Shown in pieces: positions 25,656 to 37,800 of a stretch of DNA of 64,000 bases. The stretch spans positions 4,709,077 to 4,773,076 of the forward strand of contig CM012954.1 of NCBI GenBank assembly GCA_000181795.3, read 5' to 3'. The first letter of the stretch is position 1; every line of letters starts with the position of its first letter. The position numbers were made by a program, and so were the translations under genes. Under the pieces are notes generated by a model that did no database searches, was not told the origin of the DNA, and saw only the letters and a list, made by a program, of their open reading frames with translations. The DNA is from Trichinella spiralis (Eukaryota; Nematoda; Enoplea; Trichinellida; Trichinellidae).

Positions 25656-26098
25656 ATGAACGAAACAGTCCGCCGGAATTTGGCCATGAATTTGCTTGCT
25701 CATGGCTGCTCAGATTTCTACCACCACCATCAGCAGCTTCAGCTTTCATCACGCTGGCGTAACTTGAATTCTAGCCACGGCTGGCATGAAAGCTTTCACT
25801 TCAGGTAAGCACAATTTTCAATTCTGCGCATATTTTTACTTGAACATAAGAAATTCACAAACGAAAAGAAAATAGATTTGTATTTTTTGATCATTAATAT
25901 TTTTCCATGGAATAATTGATTAACTCTCTCTCTCTCTCTCTCTTTCTCTCTCTGATGGTTCATTGCTCAAGGCGGGCACGCCGACGTGAGAGCTCTTCTG
26001 TGAGGTTGACGATCGACGCAGAAGAGGTCAAGATGTTATATATATATGCATGTGATCTTAGCTTTTCCACGTCACCCAGTGATAGTACATTGATCTGA
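25656..26098 (+). CDS. Possible two-exon orphan ORF or 5' exon
   Basis: An ATG at 25656 opens MNETVRRNLAMNLLAHGC and runs to a strong donor AG|GTAAGC at 25804/25805. An acceptor CTCAAG ending at 25969 continues the same frame as RARRRESSSVRLTID to a stop at 26098, for a product of about 92 residues. The donor, the acceptor with a (TC)n polypyrimidine tract, and a TATATAA box at 25486 fit a transcribed exon. No family similarity is recognised. It could equally be untranslated 5' sequence of the downstream fusogen gene, which begins right after its own acceptor at 27210. Confidence 0.25.
25924..25953. repeat. (TC)n microsatellite
   Basis: Pure CT run lying where the polypyrimidine tract of the putative intron acceptor at 25969 would be. 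Confidence 0.9.
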
Positions 26099-27212
26099 CC
26101 AATTGAGATGATATTAATATTGATATTTCAATCAACGCCTAGCCGCATGACGTAATGTGAAAAATGCTACCTACGATTTCATTCATTTAAAAGTAAGTAA
26201 GTAGTTTTTATTGGAAATTTAAACTTTTCCTTTCGAATTTTAACCTATATCTCAAATAGAAAATTTTCATCTGAATTATTATGTTTTTTCTTTCAGAATA
26301 AGTTTTATAGTTGTTTGAATTTTTTCCAAATCTATGTACTGGGGGTATTTATGTTGGTATTGAAAATATTTTTTCCACACAAATATAATTAAGTGACGAA
26401 TGCAACAAAGTTGAAATTGTGAAAAGAAAATTATTATTCCACTGGGATTTTTATTTCTTCAATTAAAACTGTCAATCAGGCAATTGGAATATTTGAACAA
26501 AAGAAAAATCCCAACTTCTTTCGTCCAACTATTCTGATGTTGTTTGTCCTTTGCCTTTTTGTCCAGTGCAAGTGTTTGTTTCCCTTTTAATCATCAGGCA
26601 AACAAAAAAGAAGCTTTCATCTCAAATCAATCAATCAATCAATCAATTACAATAAAGTTGTTGTTCACGTGGATGAATTTCACTTTTCTCTATGAGGTTT
26701 GTAAGAAAAGAAAAGCATCAGACTGAATTTTTGCATCCCTGGCCTGAATGTTTTCATTTTTCCTCACCGACCGGCTTTTCGAGGTTTGGCAAAATTATTG
26801 TTTAATAAATTATTTCAATCGTTTTCAACGAACGGCCGAGTTCAAGTAGTGGACAGTTTCGAGGCGAATATTATTTTAAAATGCTGCTTATGAAAGTTAT
26901 GGTAGTGATCTTTTTTCTCCAAAGCCGCTGTCGACCTTGACACTTTGGCGCGTGCTGTTCGTTTTTGCTTACTCGAGCAGCTCACTTGACACTGAACATC
27001 CCGTGGACCATTCATTACCTCTTCATGGTGCATCTTTATCGGTCGTCGATTGATGAGCTGATTTTGAAGAAGGAAACCGTTTGATCGTTCAAGTTCCGTT
27101 ATTTTTCGGTTATCAGAACTGCACAACTATCTATATTCTCACCCCCCCCCTCCCCAGATCAGTCATCGTAGTACATTTCTCTCCTGTACATTATTATTCA
27201 TTTTTTGCAGCA
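26099..27212. other. Intergenic or 5' intron region before the fusogen gene
   Basis: AT-rich to 26,700, with an (AATC)n run at 26625-26646, then more balanced in composition from 26,750 to 27,180. The region ends in a TTTTTTGCAG acceptor two bases before the fusogen start. A minus-strand frame of about 94 codons at 26842-27126 has no recognisable similarity. Confidence 0.5.
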
Positions 27213-29053
27213 ATGTTCTCACCACTTTTTTGTCTTCTTCTTCTGCTCAGCTACTGTTCATCATCATCATCATCATCAGTTCTTGCCTCTAAATTACAAA
27301 TCCCACAATGCAGCAGAACAAGCTTGGTTACAGGTGTGATGCGTTCGGTCAATCTGGACACCACAGAAATGACCATGACTACGACAATGCAGACACAGAT
27401 TGGCTTGCACGAGACGGGCTGCTTTTTTGTCAATCTGCATCCGGATAATCGACTTTCGCTGAACGACACGGTGGAAGAGTCGATTTTGACAAGCAACACC
27501 AGCTTGTTGCACACGTTGCGCTACGAAAGCACCCACCAGTTGTATCCTGTCCGTCAGCAGTATATTTTTGCAATACCGGAAATTGATTCCGACTGCATTT
27601 GCGATTGTCCAGGTGGTGACGACCACTGCGCCGTGGATTATGCTTACAAAAATTGCACCGGCGACAATCATTCGGCATTCTGCGTGCACACGTATCATCC
27701 GCACCAGTCGGCTGCTGGATGTCAACTGGCCGGCGAAGCGGATATTTGCTGTAAACTTGTCGTCAAACCGTACCAAAATCGACGTTACGTTGCCGTCCAA
27801 ATCGGCCAACCGCTGACCGTGGCTACTTTTCACTACCAACTTTACAGCAAACAGCACTACGACCAGTGGCAAATGTTACACGATCAACGTTTTCAAGTGT
27901 GTTTAAACAAAGTTCTACTTTGAGATTGATTATTTGATTTATGGTCCATTTGCAGGCAGTCAGTGGCCAATCCCAACGTGTGCAATTGGATCAGGCTGGT
28001 TTGCAGCTTCAGTTGGGCGATTTGAAGCCGATCTGGCAGCTCAAAGAAGGCATGTACGTTTTCGATTTGAACGACGAAAATTTCACCCTACGCCACGGGG
28101 TTCCGATCAACCGTTTCCACGAGTACAGCGGTCACAAGTTGGGCTGGCTGCGTTGGCAGAGTGCGGACAAGCGTTGGACCGTACGAAATGGTCGCATCAA
28201 GCTGCAAGCTGCCCATTTCGTCCAGACGGTCAACTGCCTCGCCCAAGAATATGCCGAAACGTACAACGCCGATTTTTACGTTCCAAGCAAAGAGAACGGC
28301 CAGAAGCCGTTTTTCCTTGGACATCCGGTGGAGCAAACGGAACGCTGGATCCGCACGGTGAAACTGGTCGACCGGAGCAGTACGTCCAGACAAATTCAAG
28401 TCGAACAAAACCAATCGCCACCAATAAGCATCCTGCTCAGCTTCAACAGCACCGTAGGCATGACCGTACTGTATCACGGCTCCGAGCTTGGCGAATTTGT
28501 CGCCACCATACATTTGGATGCTCATTCCAATCGCTTCATCAACATCACCGCCATGAATTGCAAAGGTACACTGATTGGTCAGTTGTACCGGTCGAACAGA
28601 CAAGAAACAACGGAACTGGTGTTCAGCAGCTACGTGGGCGGTGAGGATCGGTTGCAAAATAGTACTATTCGAATCGGCGCGCCGGCCACGGTCAACGGAT
28701 CCCGGTGGCTTTGTTTGCAACCGTACGAAAAGCCCAAGCTGCAGAAATGTCGATGGGCAACGTTCAGCGCGCAGCCGTTGCCCAAAGTCGAACTACCCCA
28801 CAGATGGACTCAAGCTCAGGGTCACTGTACGGATTGTAATCAAATTTCGGTAAATAATTTTCTCAAATATCTCAATCCGGCCAACTGGACACAGGGTGTC
28901 AACGGCTGGTCCGAAGCGATGGCCGTCGGTTTGGAAGTGGCGTTCTATTTGTTGTTGGCGGTTATTTTGTGCGCGGTTTGTCGACGTTTGATCTGCCCCG
29001 TTTTACGTTGGACAATTTGTGGAAATGGCAGAACGAATGCTAACAAATTGTGA
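27213..29053 (+). CDS. FF-family cell-cell fusion protein (EFF-1/AFF-1 type)
   Basis: Two exons, 27213..27896 and 27956..29053, separated by a 59-base GT-AG intron in phase 0, encode about 593 residues (C. elegans AFF-1 is close to 590 and EFF-1 about 660). Layout seen: a signal peptide (MFSPLFCLLLLLSYC plus a serine run), then a large cysteine-rich, N-glycosylation-rich ectodomain. A membrane span lies near residues 550-572 (VAFYLLLAVILCAVC), followed by a short tail. FF-like blocks: CICDCPGGDDHCAVDYAYKN; ADICCKLVVKPYQNRRYVAV followed by QIGQPLTVATFHYQLYS; and the membrane-proximal DCNQISVNNFLKYLNPANW. FF proteins are host genes that drive somatic cell fusion by acting in trans on both membranes, using a three-domain class II-like fold. 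The start is chosen because the ATG opens the signal peptide two bases after an acceptor. Coding G+C is well above its surroundings. Assignment is from remembered family motifs and overall architecture. Confidence 0.82.
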
Positions 29054-29621
29054 AACTTCAACGCTTCTTCTTCCTCTTCTTCATATGCTCAAGCCATAAC
29101 TCAAAAACCCGGTTTGTAAAAATACGTCTCTGTCTGTTTGTCAAATCTGTCAACACGACGTGTAAAATATGCTTGTAAGTAAAACTGAGCAGCAGAAATA
29201 TTGAAAAAAATTTATTTAAAATTATGTTAAATTCCACATTTATTCAAACAAACTGACGTTACTCTCTCTCTCTCTCTGTCTGTCTACTATTTGATCATGC
29301 CCGCAGAAATTAATCAACTACATTTTTACTGCAATTATTAACACTATTGCCGTCCCGTACACAAAACTCTATTCTTCAAATCAACTGCTCCAATTTGACA
29401 TTTTTGATTCACATTACGTCAACTAACCAACTAACTTATTCAATCTCCTACTTTTTTACAACGCAACCCCATACGTACACTTCATAGGTGTGTGTTCATT
29501 CACAATTCAACAGCAGCAGTTCAAGGAGTTGTAAATTTATTAAACACCTTCAACAGAGAGAAGACATGTGAAGCAAAACAAATGTGGCAGCTCAAGTTGG
29601 AAGATTCCCATTTTTGCCAAT
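29054..29621. other. 3' flank of the fusogen and downstream flank of eL41 copy 1
   Basis: 568 bases; (TC)n followed by TGTC units at 29262-29285. No clear AATAAA lies close to the fusogen stop. No gene was seen other than the flanking ones. Confidence 0.5.
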
Positions 29622-29690
29622 TCATTTCTTCGCCTGACGACGTTTCCTTTTCAAACGACGCATGCGCTTCTTCTTCCATTTATCCCTCAT
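29622..29690 (-). CDS. RPL41: Ribosomal protein eL41, copy 1
   Basis: A 22-codon frame plus stop on the minus strand begins MRDKW and continues KKKRMRRLKRKRR, then QAKK. eL41 is the smallest ribosomal protein (25 residues in human and yeast), a single basic helix bridging the 60S and 40S subunits. The core W-K-K-K-R-M-R-R-L-K-R-K-R-R matches the family except for conservative changes. The C-terminus is three residues shorter than usual. Too short for ordinary gene finders. The plus-strand frame across it encodes nothing recognisable. The 5'UTR may be spliced; a TTGATTTAG acceptor lies about 45 bases upstream on the minus strand. Confidence 0.88.
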   Translation of the reverse strand: MRDKWKKKRMRRLKRKRRQAKK

Positions 29691-30677
29691 TTTCAACCAA
29701 CGACAACCGAACGACAAAAAATCCTTTACCTAAATCAAAAATGTCAACATTCATTCATTTATTTCAAAAAAATTAACCAACAGAACGTAATTAACAATTG
29801 GTCGTAGCGTAAAAATATTAGCGCAATGTCGAAGCAACAAAAAGCTACAAAACAGGAAATCAAGTTTGAAACATTGAAAAAATTATCCATTAATTATAAC
29901 GAAATACAAATAATGCCTAATAAATAAAAGAAAAATTGTTCCACTTTATAGTTAAGAGTGGAATGAATCGATTACACATAATATCTCGGTTAAATGCATT
30001 TGACAAAATACAGTAATATGCCACGATTATAAAGACAATGAAGTAAGTATGGATGACACATATTTATTGACTACATCCGTGTAACATTTCTTTTTATGAG
30101 GTAACTTTAAAATATATCTGATTGAAATTTTGTGTCTTAAATTAATAGATTAAACTTTTAAAGATTATTTTTAAACGTTTATTTTCAATCTATAACGCGT
30201 ATCACTTAAATTTGCATAATAGGTCAGTGAAGTTGCCAACCCAGGTATGAGTGAAAGCGCAGTCACTGACAGACTTTTCAGTGTCAAAATATCAATCACT
30301 ACGTCGTGCGAGATGTAATCTTCGTAATGCCGTGATGTAAGCATTTTAATATTGTATGATAGTGTTACAATAACATGTTGTCGGACCCCATTGTTTTGTT
30401 CATTTTTCAATCACTACTATTTTGCACAACTGATTTCCTCAGAATTGGAAATTTAAATTCAAAATTATTTTATGCACTGAATTCTATATATTTATTTATA
30501 AATGAAAAATGTCCGGAATTCATCAGCGTCAGAATTCCTAGCTATTTAAAGTTTTCTGATTTATTAAAAGGAACGTCAGAAACACAATATCATAACAAGT
30601 TCAGTTCAGAAGTTTAATATTGGCTCATCAGTGCCATAAATGACCAATACAACATGTATTAGGTATTCAACAGCTTT
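29691..30677. other. Spacer between the two eL41 copies
   Basis: About 1 kb of AT-rich sequence. Short open frames (e.g. 30375-30617 plus) have no similarity or codon signal. It probably holds the promoter and 5'UTR of copy 1 and the 3' end of copy 2. Confidence 0.5.
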
Positions 30678-30746
30678 TCACTTTTTCGCTTGCCTTCTCT
30701 TTCGTTTCAAACGACGCATACGCTTCTTCTTCCACTTCGCGCGCAT
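30678..30746 (-). CDS. RPL41: Ribosomal protein eL41, copy 2
   Basis: A second 22-codon eL41 frame lies about 1.06 kb upstream of copy 1, on the same strand. It begins MRAKW; the rest of the protein is identical to copy 1, so the only amino-acid difference is residue 3 (A versus D). Many third-codon positions differ between copies (AAG/AAA, CGT/CGC and six-fold arginine codons). The duplication is therefore old and both proteins have been held by purifying selection. Flanking sequence is not alignable by eye. Confidence 0.88.
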   Translation of the reverse strand: MRAKWKKKRMRRLKRKRRQAKK

Positions 30747-32266
30747 ATTTATCACAATGATTGCACAGCAATTACCTATAAATGCCCATAATGTACTAAA
30801 ATCAATTCAATACAACAAAATGAAACTATTTATTTCATCTACTAGCATATTCGAAACAAAAACAAAACTTCAGGTGCAAGTAAAACGAACTAACATTCAC
30901 TAAGTTATGAAATAAACATACGCTGTGAGACGTTTACATGTTAATTTACACGTAAAATTAATTTATATATAAACATCAAATTACAAAAATCTTCAATAGT
31001 TAGCTACAGCACAGCGAGAAATTACAAAGTTTCTTTACAGACGTAGAAATTTTGCGAAAACTAACATTACAGTATTCATATAATTCAAGCAAATGTAGCA
31101 AAATTCTACAGTACTCGTATAATTACAGTATCATGCATTTTATTATAAACATTTAATAGGCTATTTAAAAATATATCTTTAAAGTTCTCAATTATTAAAA
31201 TTATTAATGACTAATTACTTATGAAATTTTAATAAATAACGCATATTATGTAATCATCAAGAACACAGCACTTACTGTGTTGGAAACAACAAAATAAAGA
31301 ATTGTCAATCAACGAAACATTATATTAATCATTGATAATTTGAAGTTAATTAAATCGTAAAAGTTTAAAAAAAGTAAAGTGACTCTGGTTTTACTACTTG
31401 TTTTTCTCAGATTTCTTAACTTTGAAAACAGAAAGCAGTAAAATAGTTATGAACAAGCGGAAGTGTAAAATTGACAAGGCCACCTTGTCGTACAAAAAAA
31501 ATTCAACCACTTTGGAAATGGCATAATGCATTAATCCTGAAAAAATTAATTTATAAGGAAAGCCCTCATGGTTTTATTGGGTTTTACGAAATTGATTATT
31601 ACGCATAATTACAATAAATGTATAAGAATTTGTACATTAAAAAACTGTCTTGATGTTGTGCTACATGATTTTTATTTTGTATATCTAATGCGAACTTTTA
31701 TATTTTAAATTTTACACACCTATCACACTCAGTATCTTACTGTATAAAAAGTAAAGCTATTTTATTTAAATAATTTATCTGAGCACGTTAAAAATTCTCC
31801 AATAACTGCTGGACTAGTTTATGTAAATAAAATTTTCTTCACCAAAAAACTTAAACATTGTAGAATAATATTACATTATGAAATATATCATTAATAATAG
31901 CATAAAAAATTTTAAATGCTTAAAATTTTAAATTTATAACAGTATTTTTGGAAACTTTATGGAACAATTGAACCTAATATTCATGTTTCATATTGTAGAA
32001 ATTTGCAGTTTTAGCTGGTGTTTAATTAGTGAAGAGGTCGTGGGTACCATGGTTTAATTTATCTTTAAAATGAACTTTTGTTATCTTGCAATAAATGAAT
32101 TCAATTTTATCTTGAACGTTTGAGCAATAAAACGAATAAATAAATTTTCAGAATAAATTATATTTATTTAAGGGAAATGAATTGTTTAATAGATTTATCA
32201 ATTGAGTATGTTATTTATGATTTCTATTTTTTTAAATTTATTCTAGCTTTGCTTTTATCCATTCTG
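30747..32266. other. AT-rich intergenic region
   Basis: 1.5 kb with no gene recognised. The last 20 bases are the probable 5'UTR of the HIRIP3-like gene, after an acceptor TTATTCTAG ending at 32246. Confidence 0.6.
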
Positions 32267-34612
32267 ATGGTTCGATCGAAGAAAACAGTAAAGAGTGAAT
32301 CGTCTAGAGCTGTGTGTTCATCGACAGACGACGAAACCAATGGTAAATTTTTTGACACTGTTTTTTTACATTGTTGAGGCTGAATTTGTTTTGTCGCGTT
32401 TTGTTAAAACCGCATGTCAAACATTTGCCTATTAGCATGACTAAATTATTTAATCAGTCATTTATTTATTTGTAACAGTAATTTCATTTATTAGTTGTTT
32501 TTACTCTTTTTGTAATTTCACGAAACATTTGTTAGTTAATCCTCTTTAATTGTATTTTAATAAAGCATTATCGAGAAGATTAAAGAGTGAAACAAAGTAA
32601 TAGTAATTTGATGTATGAGAATGCAATTTCAAGGTAGATTTAACAAGATTGATAAAAAAAAGAAATGCATCATTTTCTATTTTTTTGAACTATTTATAAC
32701 TGTAGAGGATAGTGCCAGTGAAATATGTGACGTGGAGCCTTCAAAAAGCACTGGCAAACTGAATAAGAAGACAAAACTACATGACATTGACGGATCGAAA
32801 TCTAAAAGAGGTAACCGGCGAACAAAATTGTCGATTAGTGATTCCGATGATAATTCTTCGGATAGTGGAAGTTCGGATTTAAGCCCAATATTGAAGAAGC
32901 GGAAGCAAAACAATTCAAACAAGGTAAAAGAGAATGTTAATAATGGAAAAGCAGAATGATATTAGCATGTTTGATTTTGTTTGCTTTTAAAACGTTTTGC
33001 ATTATGTGTAGAAAGACGTGGAGTCGAAGAAGAAGAAGAAAAAATTGAAGTTATATTTCTCGGATGACAGTGAAGAAAATATGAGCAGTGTAAGTATTTT
33101 ATCATTTTTATTTTGTTCAAGTCGGTTCGAATGGTCGAGTTTGTTCAGATTTGATTTTTTTATTTTAGAATTTACATTCAAATGATGAAAGTGACGAACT
33201 ACAGAATGACAAAAAGCTACTTGCAGTAGTAAGTAGCATCTTGATTTTCATGTTGTTTTATTCGATACTAGCATTGCAAAATTTTACGAGGAAAAATGTC
33301 ATAAACAAAATCTGACTGGACAGTAGTATTATTTCAAATGAACAGAATTGTTTAGATTGTGCAAAAAACAAATGAAAATTTGAATTGTTCTTTTTTTAAA
33401 GGAATGTAATTTTAGAAAAATGCAAAGAAAAATCGAGTGAACAAAGCTAATGTTGGATTGAATGATGAGACTGCTGAGTCGAGTTCTGATTCCAGTTCTT
33501 TGTTGCAAATTGATGATGATGATGATGAAAGTGGCAATAAACAGATATCTGAGACGGTATTTAATTTTTTATACTGTTTTTGAGAAAAATATCACTAATT
33601 AAATGTAGCCAAAACTCTAGTGTATTGTTGTATTTTTAGAGTTTGCAGAAAAACCTTAATTAACATTTTCATTATTTCAGGAAGAGACAAAACGAAAGCA
33701 AGTGAGTGATGAAAAAAGTACATCAGATGATTCTTTACTAAGCGATCAAAACGATACAAGCAAAGGAAAACAAGCAGAAAGTGAAATTGGAAAATTCAAA
33801 AAACAAGTGCAATTTTTTTTGGATAATTTTGATGGGAAATTTATGATATTTTGTACATTTAGGAAGATTTGAAAAATCAGCGAGATGAAGAAAGTGATTC
33901 AGGATCTTCTTTGCCGTCATTGAATAGTGACAGTTCTGGAGACAGAAATAAACGCAACAAAAAATCTGATGAGAAGAAAAGCAAGATGAAGGTTGAATAT
34001 TGAATTTTGATGTTTTAATTAATTAATGAATTTTCTTTTCCGTACAATTTTGCACGATTTTAGCCATCAGAATCTGTTGACGAATTGTCTGTACTTCGGC
34101 GATGCATCCGCGTAGCTGGTCTTTACCCCAACTACAAAAGTTTGTTTGTCGATTGTAATTCTGATAGAGAAAAAGTGGACGCAATAAAAGCTTATTTTAG
34201 AGAAAATGGATTTAAAGGTATCGCACAAGTATTTATATGTGATATATATACATACGTGTAGGTATTTGTTAATTTTGCATTTACAAATTTGAATTGCAGG
34301 CAGACGTATAACGGTGGAAGCTTGCAAGAGGTTTAAAATTCGAAAAGAAGAAGAGAAAGAGATTGCCAGTTTAGACATCAAAAACATCACAGCATGTATT
34401 ACTGTTAATAATAATAATATTATTATTATTAATAAGTAATATTTGTCATTTTTATACGGTTTTTCTTTTTTTGTTTAGCTCGACTTCGTCAGCGTAAAGA
34501 TCCGCACATGCTATTTCAGCCATCTTCTTCAGCAGGTCAGTCTTCGTTTCAACAGACCCCCAACTGGAAAGAGTGCATCAAACACAGCGATTTGTTCACC
34601 GAAAATGAATAA
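32267..34612 (+). CDS. HIRIP3: HIRIP3-like histone chaperone
   Basis: About nine small exons. The start exon 32267..32342 (MVRSKKTVKSESSRAV) joins in frame to 32706 onward (EDSASEICDVEPSKSTGK). The N-terminal two-thirds is intrinsically disordered, with alternating acidic/serine and lysine runs (SISDSDDNSSDSGSSDLSP, DDDDDESGNK), typical CK2 substrates in nuclear histone chaperones. The conserved C-terminal domain is VLRRCIRVAGLYPNYKSLF, then KVDAIKAYFRENGFKG and RRITVEACKRFKIRKEEEKE, ending SLDIKNITA. This matches HIRIP3 proteins, which bind HIRA and H2A-H2B/H3. A further 40-residue tail ending WKECIKHSDLFTENE reaches the stop at 34612. It is convergent with the CTTNBP2-like gene, 264 bases away. 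Family call is from the C-terminal domain only; the orthologue could be more generally 'HIRIP3 domain protein'. Confidence 0.8.
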
Positions 34613-34875
34613 GAGCTTTCTTTCTCTGCAATGCAAAATTGGTTCGTCGAATTTTTTTCACGACAGTTTTTTTTAATTAGAGAAACTGTAAACATTGGCA
34701 CTGAGAAAAGCATAGTACGGTAATGAAATGAAGTAAAAAAATCCAGTACATATATATACATGCATATCATTTGTACATGTAGTATGCAAATTTTGTTGTT
34801 GGCAAAAGTGGCAAAGAGGATGGAAACAGAAAATGATAAATATACTGTTTTCTCATTTTTCTCACAATTAATTTG

Positions 34876-37800
34876 TTAAACTTGCGTAGCGCGTACGGGT
34901 CGTTTGCGATTTGTTGGCCTTTTCAACGTGGAAAAAGTTGGATATTCACAGGGTCGAGATGATTTTCCGGTGCGACTTTCCCCCCCAGCAACGTTGGACG
35001 TACGTCGACTTTTCTGCTGATTACCACCACCGGCAACAACAGCTGCTGATGGGATGCAGGAGCCGGTTCGATTTGGCAGTTTACGCAATACGGTTGCCTT
35101 TTCCAATGGACGACCATGTCCACGAACTGCTTCAACCTGTTGTTGGTCAGTCGGTTCTTCTGTTCCAACGGTATCTTTGGGCTTGCCGTTTGCAATTATA
35201 CCAGATGGACAGTCTACAAGAAAGAATTCACTTCAGCAATGGTTATTATTAATTTATACAACTGTGTTGGATGTAAGCATTTTTTTTCAACATCTACATT
35301 TCTTCTCTAAACACTATGCAAAACCGAATGTGTAAAAAAAATAAACAAATTCGTTCACTGAAAGCAGAAATAATATATATATATTATAAACCAAGCCTTA
35401 TTATCATTATTCATTCTTCCGGCAAACAAATTCTACTACATCTCTTTCAACAATTGATTCATTCTTCATTCACCGTTACTGCAACTATGATGGCACAAGT
35501 GGTTACCCTGTGTGGAGAAAAACAAAAGAAATTTCTGCCACATCTCATCATGCGCTCTACGTCTATCTTCAACATCTACCGATGATATAAGCCAGTGTGC
35601 TTGCTGTGTGTGAACGTTGTTAAAATATCTTTTACCTTTTTTTAGCTTGTTAGTGAAAAAGAAGAATCCGAAGTTTTTGCTCATGTTAGGTAACGTGCTC
35701 GTCTATTTTTACATTTTTTTTCTTTTTAGTCTATTTATCATTTTGGTCTACTGCACTTCCACTTACGACTACTGCTGCCGTTGCTGGCAGCAACACCGGT
35801 ATGGTTAGCCGGCTTGACATCGTCTGACAACGACGACGAAGATGAAGACGAAGAAGCGACAATAAACGAATTAATAATTGCCTCCAACTGCGCAATCTCA
35901 GGTTCCACCGCGCTGTCCGTGACCCTGATCACCGCCTCTGGCGGCCACGTACATACCTGATGCTGTTGTTGATGATGACCGCCGTGTACGTGATGATGAT
36001 GCTGGTGCTGGTGATGATGATGATGATTATTATTATTATTTGCATTTTGATTTCCATTTGAAGGTGACTGTTGTTGATTCTGCTGCTGCGCATGGACAGG
36101 AGATGCAGCCGACGGTGGTGGTGCCAAAACTGATTTGCGATTTCGAGCATTTTGCCTTCTTTCACCATTACTGTTTCCATTAGGGCGTTGGTGTTGTCTT
36201 GCTTGAGCGGCACCAATTGACAACGACGTATCATCTGAGGAACAAGCCCACTGCTGTTGTTGTTCTCTGTAATGCATAGCAGTACTGTAACTCGGTGGAG
36301 GTGCAGTATGCTGTTGTTGATTGGTTTGATTGTTCGTCGTCGACCTACGAGCAATATGCGGTAGTGACGATGCAAATTTCGATCCTCCGCTCACATAATC
36401 AGGCAACGCTATTCTCCTGGTCCCAGATGGAATCTGACTTGGCATTATTAATCCAGTTGGACCGTAAATTGTTGAAAAATGGTCAACTGATATTTTATAA
36501 GTTCCACCACTCGTCGAAGGATCAATGTTATTATACACCGGGGGCAATGGTAAAGGTAATGATGGTTGTGATAGTGGTGGCGGTGGTGGTGGTGGAGGCA
36601 GTGGTGGATTGCTGCGAGTCCGTTGAGTGCCATTTTTCTGCGCAGGAAATGAAATGCTGGGTTCCGCCGACGATGAGACGGAACCTTCGTGCAACATCCT
36701 CAACCTCGACAACGCCGGCGATGGATGCGGTAACGATGCCAAAGTAGCCGAAGACGATGCAGGCAAACAAGCGACAGAAACGGCGGTTCCAATTCTGCAG
36801 CTTACTCTGCTTTGTACAGGCAAGTAGTCAGCTTTTGTAGACGACGACGACGACGTTCGAACTAATTTCGTCGACGCTTGCTGTTTAGCTTTTGTCAAAA
36901 TTGTCTGCCGGATCAAATTCAAATCTTCCTCCTGACTGCGAACCGTCTCCTCAAGACGACACCGATGCGTTTTTTCCATTTCCAAGCATTTTCGACATTC
37001 GGCCAGCTCAGCCCGAACTGTGGCCAGCGATTTCAAATCAACATCCGGTCCAGTTTTGGACATGCGTTGACGTTCTTCGACAAAACGTACCAACATCTGT
37101 CGACGTTCTTGCAACAAGTACAAAACCATTTGCTTGTGGCGTTCTTTCTCGTCAGCCAACGCTTGTCGAGTTTTTTCCAAATCCGACCGCACAGATTCCA
37201 ATTCTCTCTTATACATTTCCGTCTTTGCAAAAAGAAAAATATTCAATATTTATGTAAATATAGATATGTATGTAATGTTTTAATTTTTATTTTAGGCCGA
37301 AATTCAAATCATTCATTCTCAATCAGTTACCTACCTCTTCACGCAACTTGTCACGCTCTTTTTCCAACAGCATGCACACATCATCGCCTTGTTCAACTTC
37401 TTGGGCTCGTTTTCGTCGTTCATGTTCCAACTCGCGCACAGTTTTCGCATGCCGCTTTATTACAGTAAGTAATACCTGAAAATTTTCAAAACTTTCACTT
37501 TTGAATCTGAAATCAAAAACGTTTCTTCGATTTTATTAGCATAATGTGCTTTTTTCAAAAATAATTTCAAAATTGGTCTGCATCTTCCCTTAGGAATTAG
37601 GAAAAAGGCAATTAATTAATTAGTGACATTTAAAGAAAAAAAATTTTTTTTTCTTTTTGAAATGCAACTTCAAAATATCTATAACAGCTGTTTGCGTATA
37701 ATCAAATCGCAGTTCCGTGATATGATGCTTGAACAAGGTAGAAGATAAAATTACTTTAAAGAAGAAAAATATATATCATATGTATAAAAAAGTAAATATT

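Noticed and set aside
26842-27126. 94-codon minus-strand frame (contains TELERSNGFLLQNQL)
   Set aside because: Begins with TTG, no clear similarity; composition is a little more balanced than the flanks, so it stays a weak possibility but is not called.
27294-28720. Long minus-strand frames (192 and 210 codons) opposite the fusogen
   Set aside because: They are antisense shadows of a G+C-rich coding exon; no family similarity, no splice context, and the plus strand explains the sequence fully.
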